Source: an uncultured Dorea sp.
GTDB taxonomy: Bacteria > Bacillota > Clostridia > Lachnospirales > Lachnospiraceae
Reading direction: 5' to 3'
Length of the DNA stretch: 7,084 nt
Assembly (NCBI GenBank): GCA_910579335.1
Contig: CAJTUQ010000107.1
Span: forward strand, 320 to 7,403
The notes under the pieces: generated by a model
The model's database searches: none
Told to the model about the DNA's origin: nothing
Seen by the model: only the letters and a program-made list of their open reading frames with translations
In this document: positions 1 to 5,009 of the stretch, one piece after another
How the letters are laid out: the number at the start of each line of letters is the position of its first letter
How positions within the stretch are numbered: position 1 is the stretch's first letter
Made by a program: the position numbers and the translations under genes

Positions 1-899
1 GTTCTTTCATTCAGTGAAATGCTAAATGTATTCCGAATCAAGCATACAGAGCCAAGCATAATAATCGCCACTGCAATGCCGCCCACGGTATACAGAAGAA
101 AATTAAAGATATCATTGCCGGAGACGCCCAAAAACCGCAGCACGTCATCATTCAGGGAGACAACGGCTCCCTCTCCTTTACTTTTTACGTAATCCTTGGC
201 CTCCCACACATTTTCAAGCCTCACAAACACACTGCTGCTTGCGGTCTTTTCCCCCTTCTTTTGTCTGGTAATCAAGAGGTAACCGGGTTCATCGGAATCT
301 GCATAGGCTGGTTTGGAGCAAATCCCTACAACTGTATAGCTCTTCTTTTCCCTGATCCGAAGCTCTTCCTTCCCCTTCTCGTACGGCTCCGTCTGCCTGA
401 GCTTCCTGCCGTCTTTTATGCGCTCTCCCACAGAAAGGTTCAAAATATCTCCCTCCGACAGATTCACTCCTCCGGAAGCGACCACTCCGCCGGACACCAC
501 GACTTCACTGCTGTTTTCCGGAAGACGCCCGGATATCAACTGAACCGGCAGCATGGCAAACGCATCTTCATCATACCCTGTGATAAATACATACGGGCTT
601 TTCGTATTTTTACTTCCCTCAAGCTTCGCATAGCCTAAGTTTTCCGTCACCACTGCTTTATCCGTCTCTTCATCCTTCTTCCGCTCCTGTGCAAATGAAG
701 AGGGCACTTCTTTAAATGCCGCATGCCAGCTCCCCGCCTTACTCTCGGCTCCTCTCACCATATAGCTTAACAGCGATATTCCAAATGTTGCTCCCGCCGT
801 CATAAGAGCCGCTGAAAGCACCACCCCCGCAATGGTCACAAGTGTCCGGCTTTTATTCTTCTTTAAATTTTCAAATGCAGCCTTATGAAATATATTCAT
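1..899 (-). CDS. FtsX/MacB-like ABC transporter permease, N-terminal 299 residues (partial)
   Basis: This is the membrane subunit of an ABC transporter; its 3' part lies beyond the left edge. I translated it by hand from the minus strand. The frame is open from the ATG at 899 to position 1, with no frameshift. Residues 1-19 form a basic amphipathic start (MNIFHKAAFENLKKNKSRT), followed by a membrane helix at about 20-46. A hydrophilic extracytoplasmic domain of some 215 residues follows, resembling the MacB periplasmic core type. A second membrane helix lies at about 264-288 and runs into SISLNER, the usual entry to the cytoplasmic FtsX loop. The ATG overlaps the stop codon of the ATPase gene (ATGA), which indicates translational coupling and a shared transporter. 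The large domain sits between helices 1 and 2. In BceB-type permeases it lies later in the protein, so this is not classical BceB. Substrate unknown; lipid-, peptide- or drug-related export are all possible. Confidence 0.88.
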   Translation of the reverse strand, partial: MNIFHKAAFENLKKNKSRTLVTIAGVVLSAALMTAGATFGISLLSYMVRGAESKAGSWHAAFKEVPSSFAQERKKDEETDKAVVTENLGYAKLEGSKNTKSPYVFITGYDEDAFAMLPVQLISGRLPENSSEVVVSGGVVASGGVNLSEGDILNLSVGERIKDGRKLRQTEPYEKGKEELRIREKKSYTVVGICSKPAYADSDEPGYLLITRQKKGEKTASSSVFVRLENVWEAKDYVKSKGEGAVVSLNDDVLRFLGVSGNDIFNFLLYTVGGIAVAIIMLGSVCLIRNTFSISLNER

Positions 900-1582
900 G
901 AACGCACCATCCTTTCATCCCGTATGACCCTGCCGTCGGAAATGCCGATAATGCGGTCCGCCTCAAGCGCAATGTCCTCATCGTGGGTGACAAGCAGAAG
1001 CGTCTGCCCGTATATGCGGTTGCTCTCTTTTAAAAGCTTGATAATCTCATGTCCGTTCCTGCTGTCAAGGCTCCCTGTCGGCTCATCGGCAAGCATCACC
1101 TGCGGCGCATTCATCAGCGCCCTCCCGATAGCGACGCGCTGCTGCTGTCCTCCTGAAAGCTGGTTCGGCAGATGGTTTTGCCGCTCTTCAAGCCCTAAAA
1201 GATGGAGAAGCTCATATAACCGCTTTGCGTTCACCTTCCTTCCATCCATCAGCACCGGCAGCGTAATGTTCTCCACCACATTGAGCGTTGGAATCAGATT
1301 GTGGAACTGATAGATAAGCCCTACCTGTCTCCGTCTGAAAATTGCCAGCCTGTCGCTGTTCTGGGCGTAGACATCCTGTCCGTTTAAGAAAATCTTTCCG
1401 CTTGTCGGCACATCCACACAGCCGACGGCATGAAGCAAAGTAGACTTTCCAGAGCCTGAGGCACCTATTATCGCCGTAAACTCTCCCTTTTTAATGTCAA
1501 GTGAAACATGGTCCAGAGCGGTCACCTTGTTATCGCCCGTACCGTAGACTTTGCATAAATCCTGAATCTTTAGAAATTCCAC
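896..1582 (-). CDS. ABC transporter ATP-binding protein, MacB/LolD/FtsE type (228 aa)
   Basis: This ATPase powers the FtsX-like permease encoded next to it and is cytoplasmic and membrane-associated. All nucleotide-binding motifs are present, numbered from the chosen start: Walker A GASGSGKST at 40-48, Q-loop YQF with Q92, signature LSGGQQQ at 142-148, Walker B VMLADEP at 162-168 with catalytic E167, D-loop SLDS at 171-174, and H-loop H200. The length and the motif spacing fit the short exporter-type ATPases of the MacB/LolD/FtsE/BceA group. I place the start at the GTG at 1580-1582. AGGAAGG lies 8 bases upstream of it, and the family's typical opening (EFLKIQDLCKVYG) begins right there. A longer frame from a GTG at 1678 would add 32 residues without family character and would start upstream of the predicted promoter. 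The stop overlaps the permease start by 4 bases. Substrate unknown. Confidence 0.93.
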   Translation of the reverse strand: MEFLKIQDLCKVYGTGDNKVTALDHVSLDIKKGEFTAIIGASGSGKSTLLHAVGCVDVPTSGKIFLNGQDVYAQNSDRLAIFRRRQVGLIYQFHNLIPTLNVVENITLPVLMDGRKVNAKRLYELLHLLGLEERQNHLPNQLSGGQQQRVAIGRALMNAPQVMLADEPTGSLDSRNGHEIIKLLKESNRIYGQTLLLVTHDEDIALEADRIIGISDGRVIRDERMVRS

Positions 1583-1590
1583 TGTATAAA

Positions 1591-1597
1591 CCTTCCT
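1591..1597 (-). promoter_or_regulatory. Ribosome binding site deciding the ABC ATPase start
   Basis: AGGAAGG on the minus strand sits 8 bases before the GTG at 1582. No comparable site precedes the alternative GTG at 1678, which only overlaps the kinase stop codon. The site therefore supports the shorter ATPase protein. Confidence 0.75.
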
Positions 1598-1624
1598 TTC
1601 TTCGTATGATTTGGAACTAGCTTT

Positions 1625-1630
1625 ACTATA
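1625..1630 (-). promoter_or_regulatory. Predicted -10 box of the ABC transporter promoter
   Basis: TATAGT on the minus strand lies in the 92-base gap between the kinase stop codon and the ATPase start. The hexamer that would be the -35 at 17-bp spacing (1648-1653) reads ACCGGA and does not resemble TTGACA, so the promoter would need an activator. The direct repeats just upstream could supply one. Transcription would begin near 1618, leaving a leader of about 35 bases that contains the AGGAAGG site. Confidence 0.55.
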
Positions 1631-1635
1631 GTCTC

Positions 1636-1679
1636 TTTCACTTACATTCCGGTGACATTCAAGTGACAGTTCCGTCACT
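1636..1679 (-). promoter_or_regulatory. Four 11-bp direct repeats, probable operator for the response regulator
   Basis: Read on the minus strand, four consecutive 11-mers begin at 1679, 1668, 1657 and 1646: AGTGACGGAAC, TGTCACTTGAA, TGTCACCGGAA and TGTAAGTGAAA. The common core is TGTCAC-N2-GAA. Units 2 and 3 share an exact hexamer, while units 1 and 4 are degenerate. The last hexamer is exactly 10 bp from the TATAGT box. OmpR/PhoB-family regulators typically bind tandem hexamers at 11-bp period, as in the pho box, and activate promoters lacking a -35. The regulator encoded just upstream is the obvious candidate. The first unit overlaps the kinase stop codon. An inverted relation also exists (GTGAC-N6-GTCAC at 1663-1678), so a dimeric palindrome is an alternative reading. 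Confidence 0.6.
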
Positions 1680-2664
1680 TTGGAAAACGGATAATGAAAA
1701 CTGCTCCACCCTCCGGATGGTTTTTTGCGGCAATCGTTCCACCCTGCCGGATCACAATGCTCCTGCTGAGCGCCAGGCCGATGCCAAAGCCCACCGTGTG
1801 CGAATCCTCTCCCCTGTAATACCGGTCAAAGATCTTTAAAAGCTCTTTCTCCTTAAAGCCCCTCCCGCTGTCATGTACTGAAATTTCTGTATAGAGTGCG
1901 GTATCCTGACAGATGATCCGTATTTTCCCACATTCCTTTGCGCTCTCCATGCAGTTCTTTAATACATTTTTCAGCCCTTCCGCCAGCCATTCAAAATCGC
2001 CCGTAATACAGACTCCCTCCGGCGCCTCCACCTCCAGGGATATCTCATGGATCTCCATCGGAATCAAAAGCGGATGAAGAGCTGCTTCTATAAGCTTCTT
2101 TACATCAAGCTTTTCTCTCCGGAAAGTAATAATGCCTGCATCCAGACGAGACAGCTTAAGCAGGGAAGTCAGCAGCATATCCATCTGTGCAAACAATTGC
2201 TCCGTCTCGAAAAGAAGCTCCCTTTTAACATCCTCCTGCGGATGATTTTCAAGCAGCGACAGAATTAAATTAGCGGAAGTAAGGGGCGTCCTGAGCTGGT
2301 GGGCAATGTCTTCCAGAGATTGGGCCAAATGTTCTTTTTCCCTTTTCAAGGCATTGTTCTGCTCCCGGAGCCGGAGTGTCATCTTTCCAATCTCACTCTT
2401 TAAGATGGACAGTTCTCCCTCCTCACAGTCTGCAATATAGACCTTCTCTGCATCATGCAGCACTTGATTGATTTCCTCAGATATCTGCGCAATTTTTCCG
2501 TATCTTTCCCTTGTAAACAGGAAAAAAAGAAAACCGGATAATAATATAGAGAAAGCAGCAAGGAATCCTGCCGCCGGATGGATATTATATGCGGCAAGAA
2601 TTGTTCCGAAAGCTATCAGGAAAAACATACTTGCAAATTTTCTGATTTCCTTATTCCGAAGCAT
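1675..2664 (-). CDS. Sensor histidine kinase with a minimal membrane loop (329 aa)
   Basis: This membrane-bound kinase should phosphorylate the response regulator encoded just upstream. Two membrane helices at about 10-28 and 33-51 are joined by only some 4-6 residues (around NIHPAA), so there is no extracellular sensor domain. Such intramembrane-sensing kinases commonly take their signal through a membrane partner such as an ABC transporter. A linker helix follows at about 52-115. The H-box is at 118-128 with phospho-acceptor H122 in DIAHQLRTPLTS. The ATPase domain shows N-box N233-VLK-N237, G1 DSGRG at 265-269, F-box FDRYYRG at 279-285, and G2 GFGIGLAL at 292-299. All catalytic motifs are intact. 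The ATG lies 14 bases inside the regulator gene and is preceded by a GAGAGGCGG-like site, so the two genes are translated from one message. The 3' end carries part of the predicted transporter operator. Confidence 0.95.
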   Translation of the reverse strand: MLRNKEIRKFASMFFLIAFGTILAAYNIHPAAGFLAAFSILLSGFLFFLFTRERYGKIAQISEEINQVLHDAEKVYIADCEEGELSILKSEIGKMTLRLREQNNALKREKEHLAQSLEDIAHQLRTPLTSANLILSLLENHPQEDVKRELLFETEQLFAQMDMLLTSLLKLSRLDAGIITFRREKLDVKKLIEAALHPLLIPMEIHEISLEVEAPEGVCITGDFEWLAEGLKNVLKNCMESAKECGKIRIICQDTALYTEISVHDSGRGFKEKELLKIFDRYYRGEDSHTVGFGIGLALSRSIVIRQGGTIAAKNHPEGGAVFIIRFPK

Positions 2665-3346
2665 AGTTTTCCGCCTCTCTCCCCAGCCTGTATCCCATTC
2701 CCCTGACAGTCAGGATGATTTGCGGCTTCGTGGGGTCGTCTTCTATCTTCTCTCTCAGACGCTTGATATATACCGTCAGCGCATTGTTCGTTACAAACTC
2801 CCCGGATGCATCCCACACCTCGTTTAACAGTCTGTCTCTGGTGATAACGCTTTTCGGAGCGCCGACAAACACAAGCAGCAGACGGTACTCCAATGCCGAT
2901 AGAAAAACCTCGTTTCCGTTTTTCTTTACGATTCCGCTTGCGGTGTCTACGCAAAGTGCTCCGATTTTAAAAACCGTTGGAGCCTTCCCGCTTTTTCTCA
3001 ATGCTGCCCGTATACGCGCAATCAGCTCACGGGGGCGGAACGGCTTAGTAATATAGTCGTCCGCCCCCATCGTAAGTCCCGTAACCACGCTCGCCTCATC
3101 TTGCGACGCCGTCAGAAAGAGAACGGGAATATCCTGCCATGCCTTAATCTCCGTACAGACTGCAAATCCGTTCCCGTCCGGAAGAGAGATATCCACCAGC
3201 GCCAAATCAAATCTCTTGTCCAAAAGGCATGAGACAGCCTCGCTCTTTGTAAAAGCACAGGTCACCGCAAATCCTTCCGAGCGAAGCAGCAACGAAAGAT
3301 TCTTTGCAATCACGCCGTCATCCTCTACTAAAAATATCTGTTTCAT
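2651..3346 (-). CDS. OmpR/PhoB-family response regulator (231 aa)
   Basis: This is the DNA-binding partner of the adjacent kinase. The receiver domain spans about 1-115, with acidic pocket E8/D9/D10, phospho-acceptor D52 in LALVDISLPDGNG, T79 in FLTAS and K101 in ITKPF. A winged-helix output domain spans about 125-222 and ends in the characteristic TVRGMGYRLG. The recognition helix is likely within NNALTVYIKRLREKIE at 187-202. The length is normal for the family. The ATG at 3346 has AAGGAGGG just upstream. That site directly touches the U-tract of a terminator, so no promoter fits between them. Expression must come from readthrough or from a promoter inside the preceding gene. The likely target is the 11-bp-spaced repeat array before the ABC genes, and self-regulation is possible. 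The nearest named types are VanR/PhoB-like; the specific signal is unknown. Confidence 0.95.
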   Translation of the reverse strand: MKQIFLVEDDGVIAKNLSLLLRSEGFAVTCAFTKSEAVSCLLDKRFDLALVDISLPDGNGFAVCTEIKAWQDIPVLFLTASQDEASVVTGLTMGADDYITKPFRPRELIARIRAALRKSGKAPTVFKIGALCVDTASGIVKKNGNEVFLSALEYRLLLVFVGAPKSVITRDRLLNEVWDASGEFVTNNALTVYIKRLREKIEDDPTKPQIILTVRGMGYRLGREAENYASE

Positions 3347-3349
3347 ACG

Positions 3350-3371
3350 CCCTCCTTAAAAAATAGGAGGA
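3350..3371 (-). promoter_or_regulatory. Possible hairpin hiding the response-regulator ribosome binding site
   Basis: On the minus strand CCTCCT (3370-3365) can pair with AGGAGG (3356-3351) across an 8-base loop, extended by one T-G pair. The right arm is the Shine-Dalgarno of the response regulator. The left arm is also part of the descending arm of the terminator hairpin, so the two structures exclude each other. The pairing is visible in the sequence; any regulatory role is inference. Confidence 0.4.
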
Positions 3372-3386
3372 GCTTGCCGCTCCTCC
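3358..3386 (-). terminator. Intrinsic terminator after the secreted-protein gene
   Basis: Read on the minus strand: stem GGAGGAGC (3386-3379), loop GGCAA, stem GCTCCTCC (3373-3366), then TATTTTTT. The 8-bp perfect GC-rich stem plus U-tract is a typical rho-independent terminator. It lies 17 bases after the stop codon of the secreted-protein gene and separates the aspS-side genes from the two-component system. Its U-tract directly abuts the Shine-Dalgarno of the response regulator, so it could also act as an attenuator for the downstream genes. Confidence 0.82.
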
Positions 3387-3403
3387 CGCCATCCTGTCGG
3401 TAT

Positions 3404-3886
3404 TTATTTTTCCATCTGCCGGGTTCTGGCCTCTTCCCGCTCAGCTATCTGCCTCGCCGTCTTCTCCAGCCTTTCTGTAACCGCTCTCGCACGCTCCCGC
3501 TGCGAAGCGCCCATCTGGTTCGCGCGCTCATGCTGCCCTGCCTCAAGCGTCTTCACTCTTTCCTGTTCTCTTTCGGCTATTTGGTGAGCTATCTCCTGCT
3601 GCCTGTCAGTGACCGCTCTCGCACGCTCCCGCTGGCCTCCCACTGCCCGCACCGTACTTTTCTGCTTTCCGCTTTGGCCTTCTTTCGTCTCACTGTCAGA
3701 CTCCTGGCCCGTCTCATCCTGGCCCGGCGCATCATCCTGATCCGACGTCTCCTGATCCGGCTGCTGTTTTGTCTGCTCCTGCTTCGTTGCATCAGCCGCA
3801 AATACCGCCTGAACGCCAAAAAACGCTGCAAATGCCATGCAAATAAGCAATACTTTCATTAAATTTCCAACACGTCTTTTTCTCAT
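3404..3886 (-). CDS. Small secreted protein with hendecad (11-residue) helical repeats (160 aa)
   Basis: I do not recognise a named family. Residues 1-30 form a signal peptide: a basic start (MRKRRVGNLMK), a hydrophobic core, then a VFA/AD cleavage site. There is no lipobox cysteine, so the protein is probably released. Residues 31-84 are a disordered linker rich in Gln, Asp, Glu, Ser and Thr, without aromatic residues. Residues 85-160 are seven consecutive 11-residue repeats, with Ala/Val usual at position 5 and Val/Ile/Leu/Met at position 8. QRERARAVT recurs 44 residues apart. This predicts a long charged helix or coiled coil. There is no anchor at the C-terminus, which ends at RQMEK. I prefer the ATG at 3886: TAGGA precedes it at about 7 bases, whereas an ATG at 3892 has no spacing. 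The gene is followed by a terminator and then the two-component system; a functional link is only suggested by position. Confidence 0.8.
   Translation of the reverse strand: MRKRRVGNLMKVLLICMAFAAFFGVQAVFAADATKQEQTKQQPDQETSDQDDAPGQDETGQESDSETKEGQSGKQKSTVRAVGGQRERARAVTDRQQEIAHQIAEREQERVKTLEAGQHERANQMGASQRERARAVTERLEKTARQIAEREEARTRQMEK
3407..3634 (-). repeat. Internal 11-codon repeats with a 132-bp higher-order copy
   Basis: The C-terminal half of the secreted protein consists of QRERARAVTDR, QQEIAHQIAER, EQERVKTLEAG, QHERANQMGAS, QRERARAVTER, LEKTARQIAER and a shorter EEARTRQMEK. Units 5-7 mirror units 1-3, giving a 44-residue (132-bp) superrepeat. At DNA level a 23-bp stretch at 3480-3502 recurs exactly at 3612-3634. 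This suggests growth by unit duplication. Confidence 0.85.
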
Positions 3887-3889
3887 AGT

Positions 3890-3931
3890 CATTCCTATAA
3901 CATCATTCCTATAACATCATTCCCATTACAT
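3890..3931. repeat. 14-bp tandem repeat, three copies, at a gene junction
   Basis: On the plus strand CATTCCTATAACAT occurs at 3890-3903 and again exactly at 3904-3917. A third copy, CATTCCCATTACAT, with two mismatches, is at 3918-3931. Read on the minus strand each exact unit contains TATAGGAATG. The array therefore holds the last codons and stop of the acetyltransferase gene and the Shine-Dalgarno of the secreted-protein gene. Being 14 bp, a unit gained or lost shifts the frame. Confidence 0.85.
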
Positions 3932-4418
3932 ACAAATCATAATATGTTCCGTCAAGCAGCGTTGAATTTCTCCGGCAGCCTTCCACTATGAATCCGAACT
4001 TCATATACAGCTCCACTGCTTTTACATTATCCGCACGGGTATCCAGGCTGATTCTTGTAGTCACGCCATTTCCTCTGGCCCACTCGATGAGCTGGCAAAT
4101 CAGCTCCGTACCGATGCCCTGTCCCTGATATTTTTTCGCTACCACGATGCCAAGCTCTCCGTCATGCCTTGCCTTGATTTTCGAGGAAGAATGAATGGTC
4201 GCAATTCCTGCTATCTCGTCCCCGTCCATCGCCAGCAGCATAATACTTGCTTTTTTATCCTTCAGCGAGCGGATTTCTTCCTCCTGCTCCTTCACGCTCA
4301 TAGGATATTCATCCTTCTCAAAACTTAAATAGCTCGTTTCCCCGCCGACAAAATTATAAAAATCGACAATCTTTTCTGCGTCACTTTCCTGCGCTCTCCG
4401 GTAATTCACCTGCGCCAT
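3909..4418 (-). CDS. GNAT-family N-acetyltransferase (169 aa)
   Basis: This is a cytoplasmic enzyme predicted to transfer an acetyl group from acetyl-CoA to an amine; the substrate is not evident. The acetyl-CoA pyrophosphate-binding motif A is clear at 88-104 (ELGIVVAKKYQGQGIGT), with the Q-x-x-G-x-G pattern at 98-103. Motif B is seen in RADNVKAVELYMKFGF at 128-143, where N131 and Y138 occupy the usual positions. The tail, EGCRRNSTLLDGTYYDLYVMGM, is typical of GNATs acting on proteins or small amines. The length is usual. The start is an ATG with GAGAGG about 9 bases upstream. It lies 33 bases after the nitroreductase stop, probably in the same transcript. Its last codons and stop fall within a 14-bp tandem repeat, so its C-terminus is likely variable between strains. 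Confidence 0.93.
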   Translation of the reverse strand: MAQVNYRRAQESDAEKIVDFYNFVGGETSYLSFEKDEYPMSVKEQEEEIRSLKDKKASIMLLAMDGDEIAGIATIHSSSKIKARHDGELGIVVAKKYQGQGIGTELICQLIEWARGNGVTTRISLDTRADNVKAVELYMKFGFIVEGCRRNSTLLDGTYYDLYVMGMML

Positions 4419-4451
4419 AAATTTTACCTCTCTTTCAATCCTTTGTACATT

Positions 4452-4979
4452 TTATTCATATGTTTCCCTGTGGACCTTCATCCACAGCTCATCCGCCGCT
4501 TCTCTCGGCTCTGGTACGCTCTCCGGCATCCCCAGCGATAATACGGCCTCCAGCCTATGGCTTTTGGGAAACTTAAGCAACTTTCTTAAATACGCTTCCG
4601 TACTCTCTCCGCCGGCGGCTTTCCTGAGCCTCCCCTGAATCCAGCAGCTTCCCACGCCAAGACAGCTTGCCGCCAGATGCATGTTCGACATAACAATGGA
4701 ACAGTCCTCCGTCCATACATCCGTCTTTGTCTCATCGGCAATAACTACAATCGCGGCATCGGCACCCTCAAGCATCTTTGCGCCGTGATCGCGGCAGTCC
4801 GCCATCTTGCGCAGCGTATCCTTGTTTTTGACAACAATCATCTCCCACGGCCTGATTGCACGTCCGGAGGCAGATAAAAGGCCCGCCTCAAGAATCTTCC
4901 TGATATCTTCCTCACTGACAGTTTCAAAAGTGTAGGAACGTACACTTCTTCTCTGTCTCATTATCTCTAATAAGTCCAT
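4452..4979 (-). CDS. Nitroreductase-family flavoprotein (175 aa)
   Basis: This is a predicted FMN-dependent NAD(P)H oxidoreductase of the short nitroreductase type, normally a cytoplasmic homodimer; its physiological substrate is unknown. The FMN-phosphate motif RQRRSVRSY is at 8-16. The next flavin region reads SASGRAIRPWEMIVV (36-50), where many relatives have a PSAxNxQPW-type sequence; the PW and the following strand are kept. SCLGVGSCWIQGR at 105-117 and the LSLGMPES turn at 148-155 are also family-like. I choose the ATG at 4979 because GGAGG lies exactly 7 bases before it. An in-frame TTG at 4985 is only 1 base from that site. The gene starts 30 bases after the aspS stop, probably in the same transcript, with a small hairpin in the gap. 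Confidence 0.92.
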   Translation of the reverse strand: MDLLEIMRQRRSVRSYTFETVSEEDIRKILEAGLLSASGRAIRPWEMIVVKNKDTLRKMADCRDHGAKMLEGADAAIVVIADETKTDVWTEDCSIVMSNMHLAASCLGVGSCWIQGRLRKAAGGESTEAYLRKLLKFPKSHRLEAVLSLGMPESVPEPREAADELWMKVHRETYE

Positions 4980-4985
4980 AATCAA

Positions 4986-4990
4986 TCCTC
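4986..4990 (-). promoter_or_regulatory. Ribosome binding site deciding the nitroreductase start
   Basis: GGAGG on the minus strand is followed by 7 bases and then the ATG at 4979. The upstream TTG at 4985 is too close to this site to be used, so the protein begins MDLLEIM. Confidence 0.8.
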
Positions 4991-4991
4991 C

Positions 4992-5005
4992 ATGCCGTCC
5001 GGCAT
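4992..5005 (-). other. Small palindrome between aspS and the nitroreductase gene
   Basis: ATGCCGGACGGCAT on the minus strand is a perfect inverted repeat that could form a 5-bp stem with a GGAC tetraloop. It begins 4 bases after the aspS stop and ends next to the nitroreductase ribosome binding site. No U-tract follows, so it is not an intrinsic terminator. It could protect the upstream 3' end or tune translation, or be chance. Confidence 0.35.
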
Positions 5006-5009
5006 ACCG

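Noticed and set aside
261..638. Plus-strand open frame of 125 codons
   Set aside because: It lies antisense inside the permease gene, whose minus-strand frame is uninterrupted and shows FtsX-like features. The plus-strand protein has no recognisable motif.
885..1310. Plus-strand open frame of 141 codons
   Set aside because: Antisense shadow of the ABC ATPase gene, which carries every expected motif.
1583..1678. Longer ABC ATPase with 32 extra N-terminal residues from the GTG at 1678
   Set aside because: The extra residues have no family character, no ribosome site precedes that GTG, and the stretch contains the repeat operator and -10 box. The GTG at 1582 has AGGAAGG at ideal distance.
3404..3450. 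Possible promoter for the two-component genes near the end of the secreted-protein gene
   Set aside because: TAAATA-like sequence occurs near the stop codon, but no acceptable -35 lies 16-18 bp upstream, and it would sit before the terminator.
3374..3862. Plus-strand open frame of 162 codons, Leu/Arg rich
   Set aside because: Antisense to the repeat-rich secreted-protein gene. Its composition (Leu/Arg/Ser) is what a reverse reading of Glu/Arg/Gln-rich codons gives, and it runs into the terminator.
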